Origin: Strigamia acuminata
Taxonomy: Eukaryota > Arthropoda > Chilopoda > Geophilomorpha > Linotaeniidae
Length of the DNA: 64,000 nt
Reading direction: 5' to 3'
Assembly: GCA_949358305.1 (NCBI GenBank)
Contig: OX442315.1
Coordinates: forward strand, 13,170,427-13,234,426
Under the pieces are notes generated by a model. It made no database searches. It saw only the letters and a list, made by a program, of their open reading frames with translations, and was not told the origin of the DNA. This document shows, one piece after another, positions 53,033 to 62,776 of the stretch. How positions within the stretch are numbered: position 1 is the first letter of the stretch; each line of letters begins with the position of its first letter. Position numbers and translations under genes: made by a program.

Positions 53033-55261
53033 ATGACTAATAACCAGCATCACATGAACACCCGTGGTAAGGAAAGAACTTGTTTGACCGGTGGAATGAA
53101 TCTATCCGGGTTTATACCTGTTCCTAATGGAACTGAAGAAGTGGAAAACCACGCGGTCCATAATGGCGTTTCAAATGAAACAGTCGGACCATCTGGAGAG
53201 AATAGGGCTCCACATGAACCTACTCCGCCTGGAGAAGAGGAATGCATTCCTGAAGGTTCTCATTTAGGCCGAGGCGGTCTACTATTTTGTCAGGATCACG
53301 GTTTGAACCCAAACCAATTTAGATCTTTGACCGAAGTGTTAGATTTTGTGCACGCACCTCGTGCTACGTCGGAGCAACCCCATTCCCCAGCCAGCCAAAG
53401 ATTAAATAATTTTAGTCCCACTCCTTCGACGCCTATTTCTAGATATAGAAATAAAAATGCACAACCTCCTCGTCAAGATCAGTCGAATTTGACACCAGGA
53501 GATTTTAATCGTGCCTTCCAACAACGACTACGAGCGAATAACTTCGCTCGCAACCAACAAAGAGGATTTACAAATCCAGAGAACTTTGAGAATACGTTCA
53601 ACAGAGCGAATTTGGGTCCGCCTAATATGGCCAACCCTAATCCAAGTTTTCCAAACGGGTCAAATAGTTGTCCGAATCTCGCTGGAAATTTGAACCCAAA
53701 TTCAGGTGCGACAAGAGGTCCAAACCGCCGTTTTGACACAAATTCTAGATTTGCAAACAATTCTAGTCCAGCACCTAACATGCAAAAGGGTCACCCAGTT
53801 CCTCCGAACTCGAATAACCCAAATAATCCTTCTACTGGAGCTCCAGGAAATTCAAATAACTATTTGAATCAGGGTACGCCAGGTAATTCGAACTATCGTC
53901 CGAATTTTGGTAATCAAGGAAGTTCGAACAACCGTCCGAATTTTGATAATCAGGGTAATTCTAATAATCATTCGAATTATGGGAACCAAGGCAATTCGAA
54001 TAACCATTCGAACTTTGGTAACCACGGTAGGTCAAATCAAGGAGGGTCGAATAATTTCAACCCTAATAGTGGTGGCTCAAGTCAAAATAACTCGAGTCAA
54101 CCAAACAATGGCGGATCGTCAAATGACAATTCGCGCCCCCCCAGTAGCTTTGGCATGACGGCTGATGACCTCGCGTCAATTGCCACGACCATGCACAAGT
54201 TGATGCAGGCAGGAAAAAGTTCCGCCACTGTCCCTCAAACTAACTGTTTGAAACCACCAGATATCCCTGTATTCTCCGGAAAAGCAGAAGAAAGCGAACG
54301 CTTTCTCAATATTGTAAAAAATGTCGCTTTCCTGCGAAACATGTCACTCGATGACATGCTTGTTAAAGGCGTTGCCGGTTATCTAACCGAGCAAGCGCAT
54401 GGTTGGTTTCATGAAAGGAGAGAAGATTTCATATCTTGGGAAGTATTTGAACAGGCGTTCAAAGAACGGTTTGTAGCCACTCGACAAGAGCGGACGAACC
54501 AACTAACCAAGTTGAAACAACTGGAAACAGAAAGTCTTTATGACTTTATGCACAAATATTACCAGTTATGGATATTACAAGACAGTCTTGATGCAAAAGG
54601 GGCTGGTTGTCTTTTTATCGGGAGTGTAACTCCTGCTAATGATTTGCTTTTGCATACGCAAGGCATAGCGGATTTGCCTTTGACAGAGATTTATGCCGTT
54701 ATAACAAAAAATAAAGGCTTGTACAGTCGTACAGCTAATGGAGCAAGGGAAAATATTTCCAATCCAGTTATTTTCCCACCTCGGAAAACTGACACTCGAC
54801 CTCAGCCAAAAACAAAGGTTAAATCTTTAACTTTGGATTCACAAGAACAACTTAATATTTGTGAAGAAGAGTTACCTGAGGAATGCGAGGCTGTTTATTT
54901 AATAAACGGAGTAGTAGATCAGACCAGACGTGGTCAATTAGTTTGTTACCACTGTAAGAAACCAGGACACATGCGTCGAGAATGTCCAGATTTAAAACCA
55001 CGTGCAAATTTCAACTCTGAAGAGTTGCAAAAACGAAGTACGCCGGATTCCCCGACTGTGGATCCTACTTCTAAACGACCTAATAATAGGTGGATAACTC
55101 AAGAAGTGTTGGATGCAACACTAGATGCTAAACTTGATGCGAAATTAAATACTTTTGAAAATAAGTTACAAACTTCGCTGACTAACTCGTTGGCAGAAAT
55201 GGTCAAGACTTTGATCAAGCCAGAATCTGCTGATTCAAGTGCAACTAGTTCAAAAAACTAG
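53033..55261 (+). CDS. Gag polyprotein of the Gypsy element
   Basis: 742 residues. Residues about 150-380 are low-complexity, rich in Asn, Gly, Ser and Pro, with repeated GNQGNSNNHSN-like units. A retrotransposon-gag domain follows at about 400-520 (PDIPVFSGKAEESERFLNIV, then AHGWFHERREDFISWEVFEQAF). One zinc knuckle of the form C-x2-C-x4-H-x4-C (CYHCKKPGHMRREC) is at about 638-651 and would bind RNA. The C-terminus (DAKLDAKLNTFENKLQ) looks like a short coiled coil. The ORF ends TCA AAA AAC TAG, which is itself the frameshift site. Gag would assemble the particle and package the RNA. Confidence 0.88.
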   Translation: MTNNQHHMNTRGKERTCLTGGMNLSGFIPVPNGTEEVENHAVHNGVSNETVGPSGENRAPHEPTPPGEEECIPEGSHLGRGGLLFCQDHGLNPNQFRSLTEVLDFVHAPRATSEQPHSPASQRLNNFSPTPSTPISRYRNKNAQPPRQDQSNLTPGDFNRAFQQRLRANNFARNQQRGFTNPENFENTFNRANLGPPNMANPNPSFPNGSNSCPNLAGNLNPNSGATRGPNRRFDTNSRFANNSSPAPNMQKGHPVPPNSNNPNNPSTGAPGNSNNYLNQGTPGNSNYRPNFGNQGSSNNRPNFDNQGNSNNHSNYGNQGNSNNHSNFGNHGRSNQGGSNNFNPNSGGSSQNNSSQPNNGGSSNDNSRPPSSFGMTADDLASIATTMHKLMQAGKSSATVPQTNCLKPPDIPVFSGKAEESERFLNIVKNVAFLRNMSLDDMLVKGVAGYLTEQAHGWFHERREDFISWEVFEQAFKERFVATRQERTNQLTKLKQLETESLYDFMHKYYQLWILQDSLDAKGAGCLFIGSVTPANDLLLHTQGIADLPLTEIYAVITKNKGLYSRTANGARENISNPVIFPPRKTDTRPQPKTKVKSLTLDSQEQLNICEEELPEECEAVYLINGVVDQTRRGQLVCYHCKKPGHMRRECPDLKPRANFNSEELQKRSTPDSPTVDPTSKRPNNRWITQEVLDATLDAKLDAKLNTFENKLQTSLTNSLAEMVKTLIKPESADSSATSSKN

Positions 55262-55292
55262 ATCCGGGGGACGAAGGTTTATTCCATCCCCC
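55252..55292 (+). promoter_or_regulatory. -1 programmed frameshift signal between gag and pol
   Basis: The heptamer A AAA AAC (55252-55258) lies in the correct gag phase, directly before the gag stop TAG. After a 7-nt spacer, GGGGGA (55266-55271) can pair with TCCCCC (55287-55292) across a 15-nt loop. The pol frame is -1 relative to gag and is open from the heptamer to the first pol ATG at 55327. Heptamer, spacer and stem-loop match the standard layout of retroviral -1 frameshift sites. Confidence 0.85.
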
Positions 55293-55326
55293 AGAAGTAG
55301 CTAATGCTGCGTCGGAATCTTTATTT

Positions 55327-58300
55327 ATGGATGTAGACACAACTTGTCTTGAAATAGCCACTAGTCATAGTGGCGGAGTAGAGGAAAATCTGCAAGAAAT
55401 GACAGAACAATTAAAAAATCTGACATTATTTCCACACAAGTGCTACACGAAGAAATTCTGTAGACTCCGCCGACTCAATCGAGTCATAGGTGGTAATAAT
55501 TTGCACAATATTACTTTAGGTAATAATAAAGATGATCCTCGAATGAAGATCACAATTGGTGGGCTCACCTACAACGCGCTCATGGATACAGGAGCATCTC
55601 AATGTTACATCGGGGAACAACTCTTGTCTGAAACTCAGGCTTTGCCAGAATTTTTGCAAGAGGCCCCCAGAAACATGTTGGTTAACGCTGTAGGCGTAGC
55701 ACACAAGCCTGTCGGACAAATAACTTTGTGCGTGCAATGGGCTGATGAACTTACACCAATGAATTTCATTGTTTTAGCAAAACGAGTTTGTGGCTTGATA
55801 CTTGGTCACAATTTCATGCGCAGACAGAAAATTAGTCAGCATCCACATTTACAAGAGTTCTCTTGTGCAGATAAACCTAATTGGTCCGCCCCTTATGAGT
55901 CGGAAGAAGCCAATCTGGCCCTCGCCCCGTTAAATCGAATTACTTTCGATTATTTAGGACTGTCGTCCACTCTCAACTCAATTGAGTTAACAGACACCCC
56001 TGTGTTGACTTGGGATGAGAAATTAGTTGAGGAGAGCGACTGCACTCCGGAACAACGACTAGCACTTCGCGAAGTGGTTAACTCGATACCGAATGTATTT
56101 CGTGATCAAGTTGGGTGCACTAACGTGACCCAACATCGTATTAAGTTCAAAGAAGGGCATTCATTGCCCAAAATGCAGTATAGAATGTATAACCCGGCCA
56201 AGAGAGCCATTATGACCAAACTAGCTGCAGAATTGGAGCAGGATGGACTCATTGAAAAGGCCAAAGGGCCCTTCATAAGTCATCCCGTCATTGTTGCGAA
56301 GCCTGACGGCTCGTATAGGATGTGCATTGACTACCGGTGGCTGAATGCCATCACCGAAGTCGAAGTAATACAAATGCCAAGTATTGACCTTTTATTGCAT
56401 AATACTGGTCCTGCTAGGTATTTTACGTCAATTGACCTTGTCAAAGGTTACTACCAAGTCGAGATGTGTAAAGAAGATCGTCCAAAGACGGCCTTTTATA
56501 CACCAAATGGTCCATACCAATTTGTGCGAATGCCATTCGGCCTTTGCAATGCGCCTTGTACTTTCCAGCGTCTGATGGAAGGCATTTTAGGCTCAGCTTT
56601 ACAAGACTACGCATTAGTCTATTTGGATGACGTAATTGTATATTCAGATAATTGGGATGATCATCTCAAACACGTTCGAGATGTTCTAGAAAGGCTTAAC
56701 CAAGCCAACATGACAATAAATAAAGCGAAATCTTGTTTTGGGCGTACAGAATTAAAATTCTTGGGCCACTGGATTAAACCCGAAGGTCTCTTCGGTGATC
56801 CCGATAAAATATCGGCGATCATGAAATTTCCCACCCCCACGTGTGCTAAAGACATTCAGCGCTTTCACGGCATGACTAACTTCTTCAGGAAGTTTGTTCC
56901 AAATCACGGAACTATTGCCGCACCATATACACGTATGATGAATGAGAAAACTCCATTTGAATGGGGAGATGAGCAGACAGAAGCTTTTAATAAAATTAAA
57001 GAGCTACTTTGTGGTGACAATTGTCTACACAAACCAGATATGACTTTGCCATTTGTTGTCATGACTGACGCTTCACATGAAGGCTTAGGAGCTGTCCTTT
57101 GCCAAGACGTCGATATATTCGATGAAAAGAAGCAGAAAAACATTTCTGTACCCAGACCTGTAGCTTATGCAAGCAGAGTTTTACGTGGAGCGGAGAAGCG
57201 TTATACAACGCCGGAACTCGAATGTCTCGCAGTTGTGTGGGCTATTGATCGATTTAAACCATATCTCGAATATGACACATTCACTTTGGAATCAGATGCT
57301 GAAGCATTGAAATGGTTGATGCGAACGCCTGAACCATCTGGGAAATTTGGCCGATGGGCCTTAAGAATCCAATGTGGAAATTTTAAAATTGTTTTTCGAA
57401 AAGGTGCTGCTAACCAAGTTGCAGACGCACTTTCTAGAGCCCCACTAACAGAGGAAGACATTCCTCTTCGTGATCATGTAGAACCTGTTGAAATTAAACA
57501 ATACTGGCCTGAATGGGACGGAAATCCTTCTGTTTCATTAAATCGTGCCCCAGAAAAACGAGAATATTTGGCTAGTGTGCGTTCCTATTTTTCAGAAAAT
57601 TCTAAAGAATGTTCTGAAGAAAAGGAGGGGGAGGAAGTACAAGAAACCTTGTACAGTGCGTTGACTGAAGTACTTAAAGAAGTCCCTCCTACAAGGAGAG
57701 AAATAATAGATGCTCAGTTACTAGATACTGAAAGCAAACGCATTCGGGAATATTTATTGAATGACAAGGTTGTTGGGATACCACAATCTGAAATAAAAGA
57801 GTGGAAAAACAAAGTCAAAAATTATTGTTTGGACAAAAAAGAAGTTGATGGTGATCAAATGATCATCTATTTTAACCCTTCATTCGAAGAGGAATTAAAC
57901 GATTCGGGAAACGGCTTTAAAGCCGTTGTACCCAGTTCACTCGTAAAACGAGTACTCTTCGCTTGTCATGGCCACCCCCTAAGCGGTCACGCTGGGATGA
58001 GTAAGACGCTTGAGAAAACACGTTTAATATATTTCTGGCCTGGTATGAGTAGAAGTGTCAGGAACTACGTCAAAAGCTGCACGCACTGTGCTCAGTACAA
58101 ACCTATTCAACAGAAAAGGCACGCAGCTCCTTACACACCCCACAACATGACCAATCCTTGGGAATGTATTAACATGGACTTGATGGGCCCAAAACCCGCG
58201 GGAAGGTCCCAAAACCAGTATATTTTTGTCATTATTGACAATTGTACCAAGTTCGTTGAAATTAAGGCTTTGACCAAAGCCACGAGCGCTAACTGCGTTC

Positions 58301-59457
58301 AAGAATTAAGATCTGTTACAAACAGATGGGGACACCCCAAAAAGATTGTGAGCGATAATGGAAAACAATTTGTTTCCGATATTTACAATGAGTATTGCGA
58401 AATGTACAACATTCGCCCGTCCCATACAAGCACGTATCATGCTCAGGCGAACCCGACAGAGCGAGCCAATAGAGATATAAAAACCATGCTGGCTTTGTAC
58501 ACAGATGTGCACACGCAATGGCCACGATATTTAGACGAATTCGCGTTCGCGATGAGAAATAATGTCTCAGCGGCAACGGGCTCAAGCCCGATGCTACTTA
58601 ACACGGGGAGAATCGTAACATTACCCTTCGACCCAAGGATTATCAAACATGCCAATCCATTTGACAAAGAAAATCCAGAAAAATATGTCAGAGTACTATT
58701 GGATGTCTTGCGCAGATCGCATCAAGAGATGCATCGCAGAATTCAATTGAATTTTGAACGACATAGGAAAATACACGAACAAAAGTTCGTAATTACGGAG
58801 TTCGAAGTTGGAGATTTAGTTTGGAAACAAACTCACATTCTCTCGTGCGCAGATAAAAATATTTCTGCTGGTTTCGCAGAGAAGAGAGATGGTCCGTGGG
58901 AGATTACTAAAGTACTTCCAGGCGGAGCGTATAAATTACGCAAATTATCTGATGGTTCGATCGAAAAATCAGTGAACATTAAAGCGTTGTACCCCTATAC
59001 GCCCTCATACCCGATTGAGACTTGGAAAGTAGGACAAAAGTCCGCCTCTTACTCGCCTCAAGAAAATCCTAAATGGATGGACGAGAGTAATCAACTTCCG
59101 GATGCTGAAGAAATGGAATTAATTCCTGAAACTTCTTCAGAAATTCCAATGGAATTATCCGACTCAACTTCGGTGCAAATTGACAAATCTGCGCCCATTA
59201 AGTCTAAACATAGACATAGACAACGATTAACTGCTATAGAAAAGAAAGCGGCGTTAAAAAGAGGCGAAGTTCCAAAGAAACCGCCTCGAAAACTCCGCAA
59301 ACCCCAACCGGTAGTTCCGCGAACTAGCCTTCGTCCTCGACGAGAGCGAAGGCCGAATCCTAAATATGCAGATGAAAATTTCGTGCGAAACATCACTGCA
59401 GTATTTAAAAAACCATACCAACAACGAGGAAAAGCCTCAAAGTTCTGTTGGAATTGA
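55327..59457 (+). CDS. Pol polyprotein: protease, reverse transcriptase, RNase H, integrase
   Basis: 1376 codons from the first ATG; translation probably enters by frameshift from gag. The protease active site is DTGA at about 87-90 with a later GLILGHNFM. Reverse transcriptase has YRMCIDYRWLN, FTSIDLVKGYYQ and YLDD at 432-435. RNase H begins at about 579 with MTDASHEGLGA and has TPELECLAVVWA and NQVADALSRAP. Integrase has the His-His-Cys-Cys zinc domain (about 881-920, CHGHPLSGH, then CTHC) and catalytic Asp952, Asp1010 and Glu1046 (approximate), with the classic 35-residue spacing between the last two. The basic, proline-rich C-terminus (KKPPRKLRKPQ) shows no chromodomain I can recognise. 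All catalytic residues are present. Confidence 0.92.
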   Translation: MDVDTTCLEIATSHSGGVEENLQEMTEQLKNLTLFPHKCYTKKFCRLRRLNRVIGGNNLHNITLGNNKDDPRMKITIGGLTYNALMDTGASQCYIGEQLLSETQALPEFLQEAPRNMLVNAVGVAHKPVGQITLCVQWADELTPMNFIVLAKRVCGLILGHNFMRRQKISQHPHLQEFSCADKPNWSAPYESEEANLALAPLNRITFDYLGLSSTLNSIELTDTPVLTWDEKLVEESDCTPEQRLALREVVNSIPNVFRDQVGCTNVTQHRIKFKEGHSLPKMQYRMYNPAKRAIMTKLAAELEQDGLIEKAKGPFISHPVIVAKPDGSYRMCIDYRWLNAITEVEVIQMPSIDLLLHNTGPARYFTSIDLVKGYYQVEMCKEDRPKTAFYTPNGPYQFVRMPFGLCNAPCTFQRLMEGILGSALQDYALVYLDDVIVYSDNWDDHLKHVRDVLERLNQANMTINKAKSCFGRTELKFLGHWIKPEGLFGDPDKISAIMKFPTPTCAKDIQRFHGMTNFFRKFVPNHGTIAAPYTRMMNEKTPFEWGDEQTEAFNKIKELLCGDNCLHKPDMTLPFVVMTDASHEGLGAVLCQDVDIFDEKKQKNISVPRPVAYASRVLRGAEKRYTTPELECLAVVWAIDRFKPYLEYDTFTLESDAEALKWLMRTPEPSGKFGRWALRIQCGNFKIVFRKGAANQVADALSRAPLTEEDIPLRDHVEPVEIKQYWPEWDGNPSVSLNRAPEKREYLASVRSYFSENSKECSEEKEGEEVQETLYSALTEVLKEVPPTRREIIDAQLLDTESKRIREYLLNDKVVGIPQSEIKEWKNKVKNYCLDKKEVDGDQMIIYFNPSFEEELNDSGNGFKAVVPSSLVKRVLFACHGHPLSGHAGMSKTLEKTRLIYFWPGMSRSVRNYVKSCTHCAQYKPIQQKRHAAPYTPHNMTNPWECINMDLMGPKPAGRSQNQYIFVIIDNCTKFVEIKALTKATSANCVQELRSVTNRWGHPKKIVSDNGKQFVSDIYNEYCEMYNIRPSHTSTYHAQANPTERANRDIKTMLALYTDVHTQWPRYLDEFAFAMRNNVSAATGSSPMLLNTGRIVTLPFDPRIIKHANPFDKENPEKYVRVLLDVLRRSHQEMHRRIQLNFERHRKIHEQKFVITEFEVGDLVWKQTHILSCADKNISAGFAEKRDGPWEITKVLPGGAYKLRKLSDGSIEKSVNIKALYPYTPSYPIETWKVGQKSASYSPQENPKWMDESNQLPDAEEMELIPETSSEIPMELSDSTSVQIDKSAPIKSKHRHRQRLTAIEKKAALKRGEVPKKPPRKLRKPQPVVPRTSLRPRRERRPNPKYADENFVRNITAVFKKPYQQRGKASKFCWN

Positions 59458-60497
59458 TAAGTTTTATTCAAAACTTGGAGACTGTAATTATTTACATGTC
59501 TAACAGGTGTAGTGATTGAAAATCTCAACACCGGGGGACAAGATATTACGATATTTATTGAAATTTATATTAAAATATGAATTTGTTGCGATGAATTAAA
59601 TATTCGATAGAATATTTTAATTTTTTGGTCGTATTTACATGTATTTTAACTAAAATACAGAGAAATTACTTGAAAAGTGATGATCTCGCCTCTTCGCGAG
59701 GGTACGAGAATTACGAGGTGTGATTAAACCTCGAACCCGACAATTAATAGGGAATAAAATTCCCAGGGTTCATTGCACACAAACACTTCGTTAAAACACG
59801 TGGATACAAGTTGACTTCGTCCCTTCGTCTCCTCTTCACTTTTTCGACTCGAGAATTTCAACGCTAATTCACTTAGCCAACTTCAAACACGAAACTTCCG
59901 ACAGTAAGTAGTTTCATTATTATTCTTTGACCAAAGAATTGAAAAAATTGTTCGCAACAATTGGAAAAATATCGGCGTCCCGATAAAAAAGTTATAAGTT
60001 CACGTGTCATTATAAACGTGAATCGGCATTAAATCACTCTGGAAGTTTAGCTATTCAGTCGAATAGTTGGGTTAAAAATTAATAATGAATTATTAAGTTT
60101 TAAGTATGTAGGCACTAATTATTTAAATCAAGTCGCGGTCGAGGCTTGCATAAATTATTTGGCGATGAATTTTCGATGTAAGATATTTATTAGACTAGGT
60201 GTTAATTAATTAATACGAAAGATATTTCGATACTCGGAAGTTGGATTAAATAATTTACAAAACTAAAGAGAATTTTTCTTTTGAAAAATCAACAAGTTGC
60301 GATTTTCGATGAAAATCGCTGTCAGGCGAGTCCATTCTAGTGTCATAAACACAAGGGGAATGTGACTCATTAGTGTCACATGTTGAGGGTTATAAATAAC
60401 TCGAGTTGTGTATTTTCGTTGCGAACAATACGTTTTAATTCTTTGGACTCAAGGAATGAGTATTTAGAGTGGAATTATTTTTAATAAAATAATTTAT
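59458..60497 (+). other. pol-ORF3 spacer with an internal polypurine-tract copy
   Basis: AT-rich non-coding DNA. CACCGGGGGACA at 59529-59540 repeats the polypurine tract that precedes the 3' LTR (62765-62776). A G+C-neutral stretch with CTCGAACCCGAC and GGGAATAAAATTCCC follows. No open frame above background. Confidence 0.6.
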
Positions 60498-62027
60498 TTG
60501 CGTCTGCAGATGGGAAGTGGTAAACACCGTTCAAAACGGAGTCATCGGCGACACCGTCATGAAAGCTCCAGCTCGTCCACCTCGTCTAGTGACGAGCAAC
60601 GCCGTTCAGCGGAACGTGCTTACATGAGGGCCCAACCGATACCGACGGCGCCCGCCTCGATGTACGCCCTGACGCCGCTGCAACTCGCAACGCTTAATTG
60701 GCTGAGCGTCCATCCGGACGGATTTCCGCTCGACTTAAATGCGATGATGCAGGCCCCGTCCACTTCTGCACAGCCAACCGTTTATGAGACGGCACAATTG
60801 GCCCCGATGGCCCAAGTGGCGTATCCACCCGCGAACGTTATCAACGTCCCGTTGGCCCCGCATTCACCAGAATTCCGGCCGCCAACTGCAAGCGTGGCGC
60901 CAACCGTTGCCAACACGTCAAATACGACTGCACCGACTTTGGCAGGACAATCAACGTTCGTTGCGAGTCTTCCTGCTGGTGCTGAGTCTTCTACATCCGA
61001 GTACGGTTGGAATGAGCCGCCGCCGGGCGCTTTGCGTTATTCGGAGCCTGTTTCTCGCAACCGCGAGTACCGAGCGGCCAACAAGGCCAGAAAGAAGGAC
61101 GAGAAGGCCCGCCTGCGCAAGGAGCAGTGCGAGCGTGACATGGCCGCAGGAATTCCGCACGATAACATCGTAACGGACCAGGCCACGGAGACGATCTGCC
61201 CATTTTGCGTCGGCTGTGGGTGGTGCTGCGGTGCATCCGCAGGGTCTTCATTGATGCGTTGTCCAAATTGCCGTGGAAGGAAAACGCGACCGCGTTCGGA
61301 GCCGTGGCGCAAGGAGGTTCAGCCCCACGTGGTGAAAGGTATTAAGCCGAATGAGAAGCGATGTTGGGCTCACTGCCCCAAGTGCCGATTGTTTCTAAAC
61401 AGCCGCGGCGAGGCTGTATACATCGACCCGCGCTTCCTCACCTGGACGCGTGCTGAAGCCAACGCCGGCGTAAGAGTCGAACTCCTTCGACAGTCACCGC
61501 CGCCGTCCGAGGACTCCGAAGTTTCTACTGAAACTGTCCAAGCCGTCGAGAGCGCCGGAAGCGAGGTGCAAGAGGAATTCGTTCGACCAAGAACGATGTC
61601 GCGCGGACGAGGCTGTCTGACGCTCGACCGAGCGAGAGAAATTGCCAAGGTTCAACGAACCAATATCTTGGCACGAGGGCGAGCTCGTAAGCTTCAACAG
61701 GCCGTAGAAGCGTCGTCCAAACCCGTGGAGGATCCTCCAGCGGTCGTAATCGACGTGTCGAGCGCTCCTATCGCGCCTAAGTCTGAAACTTCGGACGAGG
61801 CACAGTTCGAGGACGCTGAAGAGCTGCTTTCCGTCGTTGATTTCGTGGCTGAGCTCCTCGACGACATGCCGTTTCCGCCTCCGAGTCCGGATGAAATCGA
61901 AGCGCCGGAAGAAGCTGTGTTTTCCGCCGTCTCGACAGAGGCGACTGAAGAGTCTGATTTTCTGACTTCTGCCGAAGTCGAGAAGAAAGAAGAGAAAGTT
62001 TCGACTGATGTCGAAAAGAAGGATTAA
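60498..62027 (+). CDS. ORF3: unrecognised cysteine-cluster protein of the Gypsy element
   Basis: 509 codons from 60498. The likelier start is the second Met at 60510, which directly follows TTTGCGTCTGCAG, a 3' splice-site-like sequence; this gives 505 residues (numbering below is from 60498). The N-terminus is basic and serine-rich (KHRSKRSHRRHRHESSSSST). Residues about 40-175 are Pro/Ala/Thr-rich, and a charged RAANKARKKDEKARLRKEQ segment follows at about 195-215. Three cysteine clusters follow: CPFCVGCGWCC (about 234), CPNC (255) and CWAHCPKC (about 290), suggesting zinc binding. The last 100 residues are strongly acidic and end EKKEEKVSTDVEKKD. No signal peptide or membrane segment is seen, so it is not an envelope. 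Codons are visibly richer in G and C than those of gag and pol. Function unknown; RNA or DNA binding is a guess from composition. Confidence 0.75.
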   Translation: MRLQMGSGKHRSKRSHRRHRHESSSSSTSSSDEQRRSAERAYMRAQPIPTAPASMYALTPLQLATLNWLSVHPDGFPLDLNAMMQAPSTSAQPTVYETAQLAPMAQVAYPPANVINVPLAPHSPEFRPPTASVAPTVANTSNTTAPTLAGQSTFVASLPAGAESSTSEYGWNEPPPGALRYSEPVSRNREYRAANKARKKDEKARLRKEQCERDMAAGIPHDNIVTDQATETICPFCVGCGWCCGASAGSSLMRCPNCRGRKTRPRSEPWRKEVQPHVVKGIKPNEKRCWAHCPKCRLFLNSRGEAVYIDPRFLTWTRAEANAGVRVELLRQSPPPSEDSEVSTETVQAVESAGSEVQEEFVRPRTMSRGRGCLTLDRAREIAKVQRTNILARGRARKLQQAVEASSKPVEDPPAVVIDVSSAPIAPKSETSDEAQFEDAEELLSVVDFVAELLDDMPFPPPSPDEIEAPEEAVFSAVSTEATEESDFLTSAEVEKKEEKVSTDVEKKD

Positions 62028-62764
62028 AAGGGACAAAATTAACATTCGTTATTTTTTCTGAGTGGAAATATTTTTCACTAAAAATATTCCAAGTGTTTTG
62101 TTGTGTTTTTTGCAATTACGAAATATTCTCATGAGTGTTGCGTTTGTTTGGTTTCAAGATCTTGAACTAATTATTTAAATATTCATAAGAATATAGTTGA
62201 TTTAAAATTGGATTCAATGTAATTTGTTTTGTTTTCGAATTCAATTTGGATGTTTATTTAAACTAATCATATTAATATATGTTTGTTTGATTTATTTGCA
62301 AATTTCATAATTATTTGTGGAAACTTTGTGTTTATTTTGCTTTGATCGAAGCGTTAAAGAATTTCAAGTTGAAATTCGTTAATTTTTTTTATGACATTCG
62401 TAATAAAGAATTAGTAGTTTAGATTTTCGATAAATAAAGTTTTGCATAAATTTATTTTTATTGACTATCTTGTTGATTAATAAGCTATGAATAAGTTTAT
62501 TTGACGGAGAAACAAAATTTCTATCGAAATTTGTATTTTCTCAAACATGTATCCATGTTCGGACGAGTTCATTTCCGTCGCTTAGCAACCGGGAGTTGCG
62601 CAGTGCAGAGAAGCCGATTAGTCTAATCGGGTGACGAAGTTTCTGAAAGAAATAACATGATTAAGTTAATAAAATACTTACCAAGTGGATTAATTCGATA
62701 GAATTAGGTGAACATTCTTATCCATTAAGAATGACAATCGAGAGTTAGTAAACTCTATGCTTGT
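62028..62764 (+). other. ORF3-to-LTR spacer
   Basis: AT-rich, no open frame. 62582-62630 holds TTAGCAACCGGGAGTTGCGC, then AGAGAAGCCG and a hairpin CCGATT-AGTCT-AATCGG, the counterpart of 52612-52665 in the leader. Confidence 0.55.
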
Positions 62765-62774
62765 CACCGGGGGA
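62765..62774 (+). promoter_or_regulatory. Polypurine tract
   Basis: CACCGGGGGA directly before the 3' LTR, where plus-strand DNA synthesis would start. The purine run GGGGGA abuts TG of the LTR. Confidence 0.75.
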
Positions 62775-62776
62775 TG

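Noticed and set aside
60498-62027. ORF3 as a retroviral-type envelope
   Set aside because: No signal peptide, no membrane-spanning stretch, no cleavage-site arrangement; the tail is acidic and soluble.
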